Positions 28,872 through 37,083 of a stretch of DNA of 64,000 bases are shown here, piece after piece; the first letter of the stretch is position 1; each line of letters begins with the position of its first letter. A model generated the notes under the pieces. The model had not been told where the DNA came from, ran no database searches, and saw only the letters and a program-made list of their open reading frames with translations. The translations under genes and the position numbers were made by a program. Source of the DNA: an uncultured Gammaproteobacteria bacterium (GTDB taxonomy: Bacteria > Pseudomonadota > Gammaproteobacteria > Ga0077536); assembly GCA_938082545.1 (NCBI GenBank), contig CALKCL010000016.1, positions 25,519 to 89,518 of the forward strand, given 5' to 3'.

Positions 28872-29666
28872 ATGAATGTATTTGCTTTTCAGATAAAAAC
28901 CGTTCCAGATCTCGATGCAGGGCGTAAATTTTGGAGTCTAGGTGATTTAGGAGATAAAGAAGCCGGCGCCGTCATGCATAGTAAAAGACGGCAGGAGACT
29001 AACAGTATAAGTAACTCCTTGCGTCAGCACTTTCAAAAAGTAGTATCTATTTCGGCAGTTTATAGAGTGGATGAAAGCATTAAAATCTGGTCGCTGGGAG
29101 AAGGAAATCTCACTGAAATTGATTCTGCTGAAAGCAGATTGCTTCGGGAATTTTATGGATATATAGAGGCCCATGGTCCGGCGCTGATTTCATGGAACGG
29201 TGCGGTATTTGACTTGCCCGTCTTGCATTATAGAGCTCTTGTTAATAAAGTTTCTGCGCCAAAGTATTGGAATAGTGAGAGTAGATACGTAAATATGGAG
29301 GAAAATTGCTGTCAAGAAGATACAACTGCCATGCATACAGATCTTATGAATCAGCTAGGTGGCTCTAAAGACGCACCGTATTCTCCTCTTTCAGAAGTTG
29401 CTAGTTTGCTAGGTTTCCCTAACACACTAGATATGGATAGTAGAAAGATGTTTGAAGTATATCTAACTGGCGGCACAGAAATCATTCGAAAAAAGAATGA
29501 AGTGGACGTACTTAAACTCTGGTTCGTTTACCTTAACTACCAATCTATGGCTGGCCAGATCGACATTAATATTGAGATGGAACGAACTAGGAACTGTCTC
29601 GCCTCCAGTAATCAGCCTCATGCGTCTGAACTATTGGCTCTATGGCCAGCTATGGCCTTATTTTGA
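28872..29666 (+). CDS. PolB-type 3'-5' exonuclease homologue lacking the first catalytic motif
   Basis: This 264-residue protein resembles the stand-alone 3'-5' exonucleases related to the PolB proofreading domain (COG3298 type). ExoII is intact in 'SWNGAVFDLPVLHYRAL' near residue 110, and the ExoIII region reads 'KNEVDVLKLWFVYL' near residue 210. Flanking family blocks ('SPLSEVASLLGFP') are also kept. The ExoI motif, normally 'FDIETVPD', reads 'FQIKTVPD' (residues 6-13), so both metal-binding acids are replaced. It is therefore likely inactive or altered. An in-frame stop at 28860 fixes the start at 28872. It ends 28 bases before rlmD. Confidence 0.78.
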   Translation: MNVFAFQIKTVPDLDAGRKFWSLGDLGDKEAGAVMHSKRRQETNSISNSLRQHFQKVVSISAVYRVDESIKIWSLGEGNLTEIDSAESRLLREFYGYIEAHGPALISWNGAVFDLPVLHYRALVNKVSAPKYWNSESRYVNMEENCCQEDTTAMHTDLMNQLGGSKDAPYSPLSEVASLLGFPNTLDMDSRKMFEVYLTGGTEIIRKKNEVDVLKLWFVYLNYQSMAGQIDINIEMERTRNCLASSNQPHASELLALWPAMALF

Positions 29667-29694
29667 TTGTCTGTTGTGGGCCCCTTTATTCCCT

Positions 29695-30993
29695 ATGAAA
29701 AACGATGAGCATGATACGCTGACCATCCAAAAATTTGCTCACGATGGGCGTGGCGTGGCTCGATTAAAAGGAAAAACCGTATTTGTGTCTAATGCGCTGC
29801 CCGGAGAAACGGTAGAGGCGGAGATTGTTTACACGCATCGTAGCTTTGATGAAGCAAAAGCCATTAGTGTACTAAGCGGGAAAAGTCATCTTCGCGTTAC
29901 TCCAAAGTGTGAATATTTTGAGAAATGCGGTGGTTGCGATTTGCAGCATATTCAAGACTCTTATCAATTAAAGTATAAGCGAGATGTATTGGCCGAAATA
30001 TTGGCTCGTCAATCAGATTTGACTGCAGAATATGAGTTGGAGGCGGTCACTAGTCTCCCATGGCGATATCGCCGAAATGCTAGAATTGCTGTTTCCACCT
30101 CTCTTGAACACGGACTTACGTTAGGCTTTCGTGAGAAGGGCAGTAGAACTGTTGTCCATTGCTTAAAATGCGACATCCTTGAACCTTCATTATCAGATCT
30201 ATTGCCTCATTTAACTGATCTGATTCAAGGGTTAGACTTTAAAAACTGTATACCTGAAGTAGAGTTACTTTCGACAGAAGACAATGTGACTGTAACCCTA
30301 TTTATTGAACCCAAATTCAATGCTTCAGATCGAATAAAGTTAAGTGATTTTGCCAATGCACATAAAGTTAGTGTCTGTCGTAAATCTGGCAAGACGATTG
30401 AGTCTTTAGGAAGCTCAAACGCAGATCATGGCTACTATATTAATGACCTATATTTTGAGATCTCTCCTGGTAGTTTCTTGCAAACGAACCATGAAATAAA
30501 CACAGCGTTAGTGGCTCATGCTTTAGAGGTCTTGGCGCCATCAAAAAACGAAACTATTGCGGACTTATTTTGTGGTATGGGTAATTTCAGTTTACCTCTA
30601 GCGCAGTTGGCTGGTTCAGTTGTAGGCGTTGAGTCCGACAGAGATCTACTTGCACAAGGGCGCGCGAATGCTGATTTAAATGCGATTCTGAATTGCGAAT
30701 TTTTGCGAGGAGACCTTTTTAAATGTAGCAAATTCTTATTAGCGCGGCTTGCAGATTGCGAAAAAATTCTACTAGATCCTCCACGCGTAGGTGCATTGGA
30801 TTTCGTGACTAATTGTGATTTTGAAAAAATTAATCATATCGTCTATGTTTCTTGCAGCCCCTCTACATTTGCTAGGGATGCTAAAGTATTGTGCGGTAGA
30901 CATAAATTTACACTTATCAGCACACGTGTTTTTGATATGTTTCCTCAGACAGCTCATGTTGAACTTGTTGGTGTGTTTAAAAAAGGGATATAA
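29695..30993 (+). CDS. rlmD: 23S rRNA (uracil-1939-C5)-methyltransferase RlmD
   Basis: RlmD methylates U1939 of 23S rRNA using S-adenosylmethionine. I chose ATG 29695 and not the frame opening at 29497, because it gives 432 residues, the family length, and starts at the TRAM domain ('HDTLTIQKFAHDGRGVARL'). The earlier part would overlap the upstream gene and looks like non-coding translation. The Fe-S cysteines are seen in 'CEYFEKCGGCDLQHI'. The SAM motif is 'IADLFCGMGNFSLPLAQLAG', and the catalytic cysteine is in 'HIVYVSCSPSTFARD'. The SBP gene follows after 5 bases. Confidence 0.94.
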   Translation: MKNDEHDTLTIQKFAHDGRGVARLKGKTVFVSNALPGETVEAEIVYTHRSFDEAKAISVLSGKSHLRVTPKCEYFEKCGGCDLQHIQDSYQLKYKRDVLAEILARQSDLTAEYELEAVTSLPWRYRRNARIAVSTSLEHGLTLGFREKGSRTVVHCLKCDILEPSLSDLLPHLTDLIQGLDFKNCIPEVELLSTEDNVTVTLFIEPKFNASDRIKLSDFANAHKVSVCRKSGKTIESLGSSNADHGYYINDLYFEISPGSFLQTNHEINTALVAHALEVLAPSKNETIADLFCGMGNFSLPLAQLAGSVVGVESDRDLLAQGRANADLNAILNCEFLRGDLFKCSKFLLARLADCEKILLDPPRVGALDFVTNCDFEKINHIVYVSCSPSTFARDAKVLCGRHKFTLISTRVFDMFPQTAHVELVGVFKKGI

Positions 30994-30998
30994 GTGCT

Positions 30999-32483
30999 AT
31001 GTATTTATACCTCAGGTTAATATTAGTTTTATTAATGGTTCAATGCTTTCAAGTCCACGCAGAAACTGAGCGAAATAGAATTCGCTTTGGTATCCCTACA
31101 GCGCCGAGTTCTCTTGACCCTAGATTCTCTGTTGATGCAGTGTCAGCGAGGTTGCAGAATTTGGTACATCGCTCTTTAGTTCGATTCGAAGAGACTCAGA
31201 TGGTGGTTCCTGATTTAGCCGAGTGGGAGAAATTAGCACCACTGCATTATCGTTTTACAATAAATGAGGGCGCATACTTTAATAATGGGAATAAGGTAGT
31301 GGCATCTGATGTCCACGCTACTTACAAATCTATTCTAGATCCTAAAATTCTGTCTCCCCACATAGGTAGTTTGAAAAACATTAGAGAGATAATCGAACTT
31401 GACGATCGGACAGTGGATTTTATTTTAAATGAAGCTGATCATTTTTTCCCTGATTCTTTGTCCATTGGCATTTTGCCAGCTGCATACGTTCAGAATCCTC
31501 CCCCCAAAAATATTTTCGCAGCAAGTGCAGGTCCATTCGAGGTTTTAAGTTGGACGACAAATGAGCCATTAGTATTGCGTCGAAGAAAAGACGGTCATAT
31601 ATTTGAGTTCATCGCAATTAAAGATAGCAACGCTAGATCTTTACGATTGATCTCCGGCGAGATAGATATTATGCAAGGAGATGTTCCTCCCCATATTTAT
31701 GCATCGCTTTTACAGCGCCCGTATTTGTATGGAAAAAGAATTGCGGGTAATACGTTCTCTTATTTAGGGTTTAATTTAAAAGATGGGATTACTTCTGACC
31801 CAAGATTTCGTCAAGCCTTAGCCCATGCAATTAATCGAGATGCAATTTTAAAATTTCTTTTTCAAGGCTCCGCAAGAAAAGCATGGGCGCTATTTCCCCC
31901 TAGCCATTGGGCGGGAGCAGAAAATTTGACGGGGTTTTCGTATAATCCCACGTTATCACGAAAAATTATTGCAGAAATAAACCCTACAGCAACACCAATT
32001 ATTTTGAATTATAAAACATCCACGAATAAATTTAGACAGCGTGTCGCAAACGTAATACAAAGCCAACTAGCATCTGTTGGAGTGGAGATGAAGATTGAAA
32101 TTTTAGACTTCGGTACGCTGATGGGAGAGATTTCTCGAGGCGATTTCCAATCTTATTCGCTATCATGGGTGGGGCTACGAACGTCTGATATGTATCGCCA
32201 GATTTTTCACAGTAAATCCGTGCCTCCTTTGGGGAAAAATAGAGGGCATTACAAGAGTATCCGAGCAGATGAGCTAATAGAAATGGCTGAGAAAGAAAGT
32301 GACTTACATTTGCGACGCAATCTCTATAAGAAACTTCAATTTCTTTTGCTAGAAGAGTTGCCTTATGTCCCTTTATGGTTTGAAGATCACTTAGTAGTGA
32401 TGCGAAAAGATATACAATCCTATACTACAAATATTGATGGGGGCTACGCTGCATTAATTGATACGCAGAGATCTCGAAAATGA
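30999..32483 (+). CDS. Peptide-type ABC transporter substrate-binding protein (SBP family 5)
   Basis: This 494-residue protein is secreted to the periplasm: its signal peptide is 'LRLILVLLMVQCFQVHA' followed by ETE. The mature part is an extracellular solute-binding family 5 protein (DppA/OppA/MppA group). It has 'GIPTAPSSLDPRFSVDAVSA' at the start, 'YRFTINEGAYFNNGNKVVAS' with the usual 'DV' after it, and 'DPRFRQALAHAINRDAI' in the middle. No lipobox is visible. The substrate is unknown; the operon with a YkuD protein, two permeases and nagZ suggests muropeptides. It overlaps the next gene by four bases. Confidence 0.88.
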   Translation: MYLYLRLILVLLMVQCFQVHAETERNRIRFGIPTAPSSLDPRFSVDAVSARLQNLVHRSLVRFEETQMVVPDLAEWEKLAPLHYRFTINEGAYFNNGNKVVASDVHATYKSILDPKILSPHIGSLKNIREIIELDDRTVDFILNEADHFFPDSLSIGILPAAYVQNPPPKNIFAASAGPFEVLSWTTNEPLVLRRRKDGHIFEFIAIKDSNARSLRLISGEIDIMQGDVPPHIYASLLQRPYLYGKRIAGNTFSYLGFNLKDGITSDPRFRQALAHAINRDAILKFLFQGSARKAWALFPPSHWAGAENLTGFSYNPTLSRKIIAEINPTATPIILNYKTSTNKFRQRVANVIQSQLASVGVEMKIEILDFGTLMGEISRGDFQSYSLSWVGLRTSDMYRQIFHSKSVPPLGKNRGHYKSIRADELIEMAEKESDLHLRRNLYKKLQFLLLEELPYVPLWFEDHLVVMRKDIQSYTTNIDGGYAALIDTQRSRK

Positions 32484-32971
32484 AACCAGATACAAGCGTT
32501 ATATATATATCTGTCGGCAAGCAGACTCTCACCGTTGTCGATGTGAATCAAAATAAGCGCCAATATTCTATCTCGACTGCGCGCAATGGACCTGGAGAGC
32601 TACTTGGCAGTGAATGCACTCCTTTGGGGCTACATTGTATTGCGGAGATGATTGGTCAAGGAACTGCCGAAGGGACTGTTTTTATCGGCCGCAAGCCAAC
32701 TGGAGAGGTCTCTTCGCAGGAAGTACTTAAACAGTTCCCAGAACGAGATTGGATAGTCACACGTATTATGTGGTTGAGTGGACTTGAGCCCGGCAAGAAC
32801 TTGGGGGGAAAGGTGGATACAAAGGCCCGGTACATCTATATTCACGGGACACCTTATGAAGAGTTTTTAGGTAAGCCTAACTCAAAGGGATGTATCCAGA
32901 TGGGGAACCGAAACATCATTGAGTTGTTCAATATAGTCGGGGTAGGAACAAAAGTGATGATTCAAGAATGA
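32480..32971 (+). CDS. YkuD-domain protein without signal peptide (putative cytoplasmic muropeptide L,D-carboxypeptidase)
   Basis: The 163-residue protein is an almost bare YkuD domain. The catalytic block 'YIYIHGTPYEEFLGKPNSKG' followed by 'CIQMGN' has the conserved His and Cys near residues 118-135. Normal L,D-transpeptidases are exported, but here the N-terminus is 'MKPDTSVIYISVGKQTLTVV' with no signal peptide or membrane segment, and it runs directly into the first domain strand. A signal-less YkuD enzyme, ElsL (LdtJ) of Acinetobacter, is known to act in the cytoplasm as an L,D-carboxypeptidase in peptidoglycan recycling. The overlap with an ABC binding protein and nearness to nagZ support the same role. 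That role is inferred. Confidence 0.8.
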   Translation: MKPDTSVIYISVGKQTLTVVDVNQNKRQYSISTARNGPGELLGSECTPLGLHCIAEMIGQGTAEGTVFIGRKPTGEVSSQEVLKQFPERDWIVTRIMWLSGLEPGKNLGGKVDTKARYIYIHGTPYEEFLGKPNSKGCIQMGNRNIIELFNIVGVGTKVMIQE

Positions 32972-33035
32972 TTCACTGTCTGCCAACCAAGTTAGGCACT
33001 GCTCAGTTCACGTTGTCAAAAAGAGAGAGTTTCGC

Positions 33036-33965
33036 GTGGGAAAATTAGAGTCAGTTTTTACCCATGTTATCACAGCTTTTATTGTAACTATCTGTGTCGT
33101 AACAATAGTCTTTTTTTTTATTCACTTAATTCCAGGAGATCCGATCGTAGCTATTCTGGGGGAGCAGGCGGCATTGCAAGATGTCGAGCAATTAAGGGCG
33201 CAACTGGGCTTAGACCTTCCTTTAACTTCCCAGTGGATTCAATTTATTACAGATCTGGTGGTTGGAGATCTAGGGTTCTCCTTTTATTATCATGCACCAG
33301 TTGCACCTATCATCGCTAAAAGTACTGTCATGACATTTTATCTTACCGGCGCGGCTTTTATCATTGCGACTAGCGTGGGAATTTCTCTAGGCATTGTGGC
33401 CGCTTTATATCAAGAAAAAGTGTGGGACCGATTAGCTGTTTTTGTCGCGCTCGTTAGCATGTCTATTCCAAATTTCGTATTTGGACCTATCTTAATTATA
33501 GTATTTGCAGTTAAGCTTCAATGGCTTCCGATTGGGGCCTCAGAGGGAGTCTTATCCATAGTTTTGCCTGCTTTAGCTTTAGGACTGTCTTTGGCCGCCC
33601 TGACTATGCGCATGACTCGTGCCTCCGTGATCGAGGTTCTCAGAGAGCCCTACATTCTTGCCATTAGAGCTAAGGGATTGTCTCAATCGAGAATTATGCT
33701 GGCACACGTTTTTCGTAACGCTCTGCTTCCCGTTGTCACAACGTTAGGTTTACAGCTTGGTCTGTTATTGGGTGGCGCCGTTATTACGGAAGCGATTTTC
33801 AGTTGGCCAGGATTAGGATCGTTAGTCATAGAGTCTATTTCTAGAAGAGACTACCCGATGGTGCAGGCTTCTGTTTTAGTAATAGCAGTCAGCTACATTA
33901 TCATTAATATGCTGACCGACATTTTATATAAAGTACTAGACCCACGCGTGGTTCTGGGCTCGTGA
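33036..33965 (+). CDS. Dipeptide/oligopeptide-type ABC transporter permease (DppB-like)
   Basis: This 309-residue inner-membrane permease has the DppB/OppB N-terminal segment 'VITAFIVTICVVTIVFFFIH' followed by 'LIPGDPIVAILGEQA', which is typical of the first permease of peptide importers. The EAA loop that contacts the ATPase reads 'YILAIRAKGLSQSRIMLAHV', with further membrane spans after it. Start is GTG at 33036 with AGAGAGAG upstream. Its stop overlaps the GTG start of the second permease (GTGA). No ATP-binding subunit is encoded in the cluster. Confidence 0.9.
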   Translation: MGKLESVFTHVITAFIVTICVVTIVFFFIHLIPGDPIVAILGEQAALQDVEQLRAQLGLDLPLTSQWIQFITDLVVGDLGFSFYYHAPVAPIIAKSTVMTFYLTGAAFIIATSVGISLGIVAALYQEKVWDRLAVFVALVSMSIPNFVFGPILIIVFAVKLQWLPIGASEGVLSIVLPALALGLSLAALTMRMTRASVIEVLREPYILAIRAKGLSQSRIMLAHVFRNALLPVVTTLGLQLGLLLGGAVITEAIFSWPGLGSLVIESISRRDYPMVQASVLVIAVSYIIINMLTDILYKVLDPRVVLGS

Positions 33966-34771
33966 AGAAATCAACTTTTGTCCTGATTTTTTCTATGGTT
34001 CTTTGGTTAGTTGTTTTGATCTTTTCATCTTGGGATCAATCAGTCTTAAACACTATTGATTTAGAAAAAATTCTTATGCCTCCAAGTAGTGAGAGTCTTT
34101 TTGGATCTGATGATTTAGGAAGAAGTATTGGACCCAGAATAGTCTCGGGTGCTCGACTATCACTTTTTGTCGTCATAATCGTGCTCACTGTTACAAGTGT
34201 TTTTGGAACGCTAATAGGTATTCTCTCTGGCTTGGTTGGTGGAACATTCGATTCGATTATGATGCGCATTATTGATATTTTTCTTTCTTTCCCTGGCATA
34301 CTGTTAGCAATCAGTTTGGCTGGAATCTTGGGTGGTGGCTTGCATAATGTTGTCCTAGCATTGTCGGCGGTCGGTTGGGTAGGGTTTGCCCGATTATCCC
34401 GGGCACAAACTTTAAGAGTTAAGCAATTAGATCATGTCTTAGTTGCCCAACTTTTGGGAACGACTACGCCAAAAATTATTATATTACATGTCTTGCCGCT
34501 GATTGTGAGTCCAATGCTAGTCGAACTCACATACTCGGCTGCCAGTGTTATTCTTTCGGAAGCTGGTCTTTCTTTTTTAGGTATTGGAGTCTCTTCGCCC
34601 ACAGCCTCCCTTGGTTCAATGGTTAGAGACGGCTCTTTTTATCTAATGACAGCGCCACATTATGTTATTTTGACAGGGATGGCCTTGATGAGCCTTGTGT
34701 TTCTCATCAATGTTGCAGGAGATAGGCTTCAGGAGAAATTAGCCGAGGGCTATTCTCGCAACATAAATTAA
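33962..34771 (+). CDS. Dipeptide/oligopeptide-type ABC transporter permease (DppC-like)
   Basis: This is the second permease, 269 residues. The N-terminal membrane span is 'STFVLIFSMVLWLVVLIFSS'. The DppC-type periplasmic motif 'LFGSDDLGRSIGPRIVSGAR' is near residue 45, and the EAA loop 'VLVAQLLGTTTPKIIILHVL' is near residue 160. 'ILSEAGLSFLGIGVSSPTAS' is the conserved C-terminal block. It forms the membrane channel with the preceding permease. The ATPase genes (DppD/F type) that normally follow are replaced by nagZ, 54 bases on. Confidence 0.9.
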   Translation: MKKSTFVLIFSMVLWLVVLIFSSWDQSVLNTIDLEKILMPPSSESLFGSDDLGRSIGPRIVSGARLSLFVVIIVLTVTSVFGTLIGILSGLVGGTFDSIMMRIIDIFLSFPGILLAISLAGILGGGLHNVVLALSAVGWVGFARLSRAQTLRVKQLDHVLVAQLLGTTTPKIIILHVLPLIVSPMLVELTYSAASVILSEAGLSFLGIGVSSPTASLGSMVRDGSFYLMTAPHYVILTGMALMSLVFLINVAGDRLQEKLAEGYSRNIN

Positions 34772-34825
34772 TGCAACTATTGAATAGTTAGATAATGATG
34801 CATCTAAAAATAGATTGAGTTACAT

Positions 34826-35863
34826 ATGCTTGGACCTTTGGTTATAGATATACAAGGCACATCTCTCAGCTTCGAAGATAGAGAGCTATTGCTGCATCCG
34901 CTAGTAGGAGGGGTTATATTATTTGCTCGGAACTATTTAGAAGTGGGGCAGTTAGATAGCTTATGTAAACAGATTAAACACTTGCGTAGCCCGAGCCTGT
35001 TAGTAATGGTTGATCAGGAAGGGGGTCGTGTTCAACGATTTAAAAATGGATTCACCCTGCTTCCCGCGTTGGGCATACTTGGCAAGATATACGATATTGA
35101 TTCATACGAAGCTATAAGCCTCACCAGAGATTGTGCGTGGATGATGTCCAGTGAATTGCTTGCAGCAGGAGTAGATTTAAGCTTGGCTCCAGTGCTAGAT
35201 ATCAATGGTGCTCAAAGCGAGGTGATCGGGACTAGGGCTTTCCATACCGACAGTGCTATCGTTTCTGAACTTGCCCTTGTATATATTGATGCGATGCATC
35301 GATGTGGCATGCGGTCTGTAGCGAAACATTTTCCTGGACATGGTTCCGTCCTTGCTGACTCACATAAAGAATTACCAGTAGATTTCAGGGAGCTAAAAGA
35401 AATAGAGAGTAATGATTTGATTCCTTTCGTCGACGTCGCTAAAGCAGGATTAGCTGCAGTAATGATGGCTCATGTTTCTTATCCTAAAATAGATAAACTA
35501 CCGGCAGGATATTCGAAAGTCTGGATATCTAGTATTCTGAAATCAGATTATGGATTCTCTGGGCTAGTAATGAGTGATGATTTGACTATGACAGGTGCAG
35601 CGACCTATGACTCATACATAGACAGAGCCCACGCCTCGTTTTCTGCTGGCTGTGATTCGCTATTAGTATGTAATAATCGCTCAGCAGTAGAAGATTTATT
35701 GAGTGTGAATACTAGTGTATTTGATGAGTTTGAGCTGAAAAATTTGGAGCTACTCAGAGGGATTTCCGTCGATAAGGAACTTAAAGTTCTGCAATCGAGT
35801 GAAAAATGGCATGCTATACGAGCCCGAATTGGCGCGCTCGAATTAGCCCATTACGCTCATTAG
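34826..35863 (+). CDS. nagZ: Beta-N-acetylhexosaminidase NagZ
   Basis: NagZ removes GlcNAc from GlcNAc-anhydroMurNAc-peptides in the cytoplasm, a step of peptidoglycan recycling that also makes the AmpR inducer. The 345-residue family 3 glycosidase has the catalytic histidine/aspartate loop 'VAKHFPGHGSVLADSHKELP' near residue 172 and the nucleophile Asp in 'GLVMSDDLTMTGA' near residue 252. The substrate-binding 'VDQEGGRVQRFK' is also present. It is the most telling neighbour of the ABC genes upstream. Confidence 0.96.
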   Translation: MLGPLVIDIQGTSLSFEDRELLLHPLVGGVILFARNYLEVGQLDSLCKQIKHLRSPSLLVMVDQEGGRVQRFKNGFTLLPALGILGKIYDIDSYEAISLTRDCAWMMSSELLAAGVDLSLAPVLDINGAQSEVIGTRAFHTDSAIVSELALVYIDAMHRCGMRSVAKHFPGHGSVLADSHKELPVDFRELKEIESNDLIPFVDVAKAGLAAVMMAHVSYPKIDKLPAGYSKVWISSILKSDYGFSGLVMSDDLTMTGAATYDSYIDRAHASFSAGCDSLLVCNNRSAVEDLLSVNTSVFDEFELKNLELLRGISVDKELKVLQSSEKWHAIRARIGALELAHYAH

Positions 35864-35969
35864 TGATGTGAATTGAGTATATCTTGTCTGTACCTTAAGA
35901 TAGCCAAATATTTTTGAAACTCGATTGAGTACTTAATTAGCAACTAAGGAAAAACTGAAGGGAAGCATA

Positions 35970-37076
35970 ATGATTGAGCAGGTTTTTGACTTTCTTACAG
36001 CCGAATCGTGGATTGTCCAGATTTTTATTGTAATTCTAGCAGCGTTGTCTTTAGACCTCTTTCAGCGCAGATTATGCAATCGACTGCATGCTGAGCTGGA
36101 GAAAACAGAGAATTATTGGGACGACGCTTTAATTATTGCTCTTCGGAAGCCATTGAGACTGCTCATTTGGCTGACAGGAATCTCCTACGCAATAGCTATA
36201 TCTCAGGAAGAAAGAGCGGCAGCTATTTTTACCGCGGTAGATAGTTTAAGAGATGTCGGTGTCATCTTTGCTTTCGCTTGGTTTGTCGTGGGGTTTATAG
36301 CTTCCGCTGAAAAATCTTATATAGGTCGACGCTCTATCTCTGAGGAAAGATTCGATAAAACCACGACATATGCTGTGTCTAAACTTCTTAGGCTCTCAGT
36401 CATCATTACTGCTTCACTCGTAACTATGCAGACGCTAGGTTATAGCGTATCTGGTGTTCTTGCTTTTGGAGGAGTCGGAGGAGTTGCTGTTGGTTTTGCC
36501 GCTAAGGACCTGCTCGCTAACTTTTTTGGTGGTTTGATGATCTATCTCGATCGACCTTTTAGCGTCGGTGATTGGGTGCGCTCTCCTGACCGGGAAATAG
36601 AAGGTACTGTAGAGACGATCGGTTGGCGACTAACAACTATTCGGTCATTTGATAAGCGACCGTTATTTATCCCTAACTCTCTGTTTAATCAGATCGTCAT
36701 TGAGAATCCATCCAGAATGACGAATAGAAGGATTTATGAAACCGTAGGTATTCGTTACGATGATTCACTGAAAATGGAGAACATAGTTGTCAGAGTCAAA
36801 GAGATGTTAAGGGGGCATAATGAAATAGACTCCTCACATACGATGATTGTGAATTTTAATAAAATGTCGAGCTCGTCCTTGGACTTTTTTATTTACACGT
36901 ACACGAAAACTACAGAATGGGTACGGTTCCATGAAATCAAACAGGATGTAATGTTGAAGGTGCTTGAGATCGTGGTATCAGAGGGAGCTGAATGCGCGTT
37001 TCCAACATCAACTATTCATCTCTTTAATTCCGACTCTGAGTCCGAGTCCGAGTTGAGACCGGAGCCAAGTAGGTAG
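35970..37076 (+). CDS. MscS-family mechanosensitive ion channel
   Basis: MscS-type channels open under membrane tension and release solutes on hypo-osmotic shock. The 368-residue protein has four hydrophobic segments, including 'IVQIFIVILAALSLDLF' and 'VGVIFAFAWFVVGFIA'. The pore helix reads 'LAFGGVGGVAVGFAAKDLLA', with the Gly/Ala packing pattern of the family, followed by 'LIYLDRPFSVGDWV'-type beta domain entry. The C-terminal tail is acidic and repetitive ('SDSESESE'). It precedes dapF by 7 bases and may be in the same transcript. Confidence 0.92.
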   Translation: MIEQVFDFLTAESWIVQIFIVILAALSLDLFQRRLCNRLHAELEKTENYWDDALIIALRKPLRLLIWLTGISYAIAISQEERAAAIFTAVDSLRDVGVIFAFAWFVVGFIASAEKSYIGRRSISEERFDKTTTYAVSKLLRLSVIITASLVTMQTLGYSVSGVLAFGGVGGVAVGFAAKDLLANFFGGLMIYLDRPFSVGDWVRSPDREIEGTVETIGWRLTTIRSFDKRPLFIPNSLFNQIVIENPSRMTNRRIYETVGIRYDDSLKMENIVVRVKEMLRGHNEIDSSHTMIVNFNKMSSSSLDFFIYTYTKTTEWVRFHEIKQDVMLKVLEIVVSEGAECAFPTSTIHLFNSDSESESELRPEPSR

Positions 37077-37083
37077 TTCTATT

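Noticed and set aside
29497-29694. 66-codon N-terminal extension of rlmD
   Set aside because: It overlaps the exonuclease-like gene out of frame and its translation is not protein-like; the TRAM domain begins right after ATG 29695.
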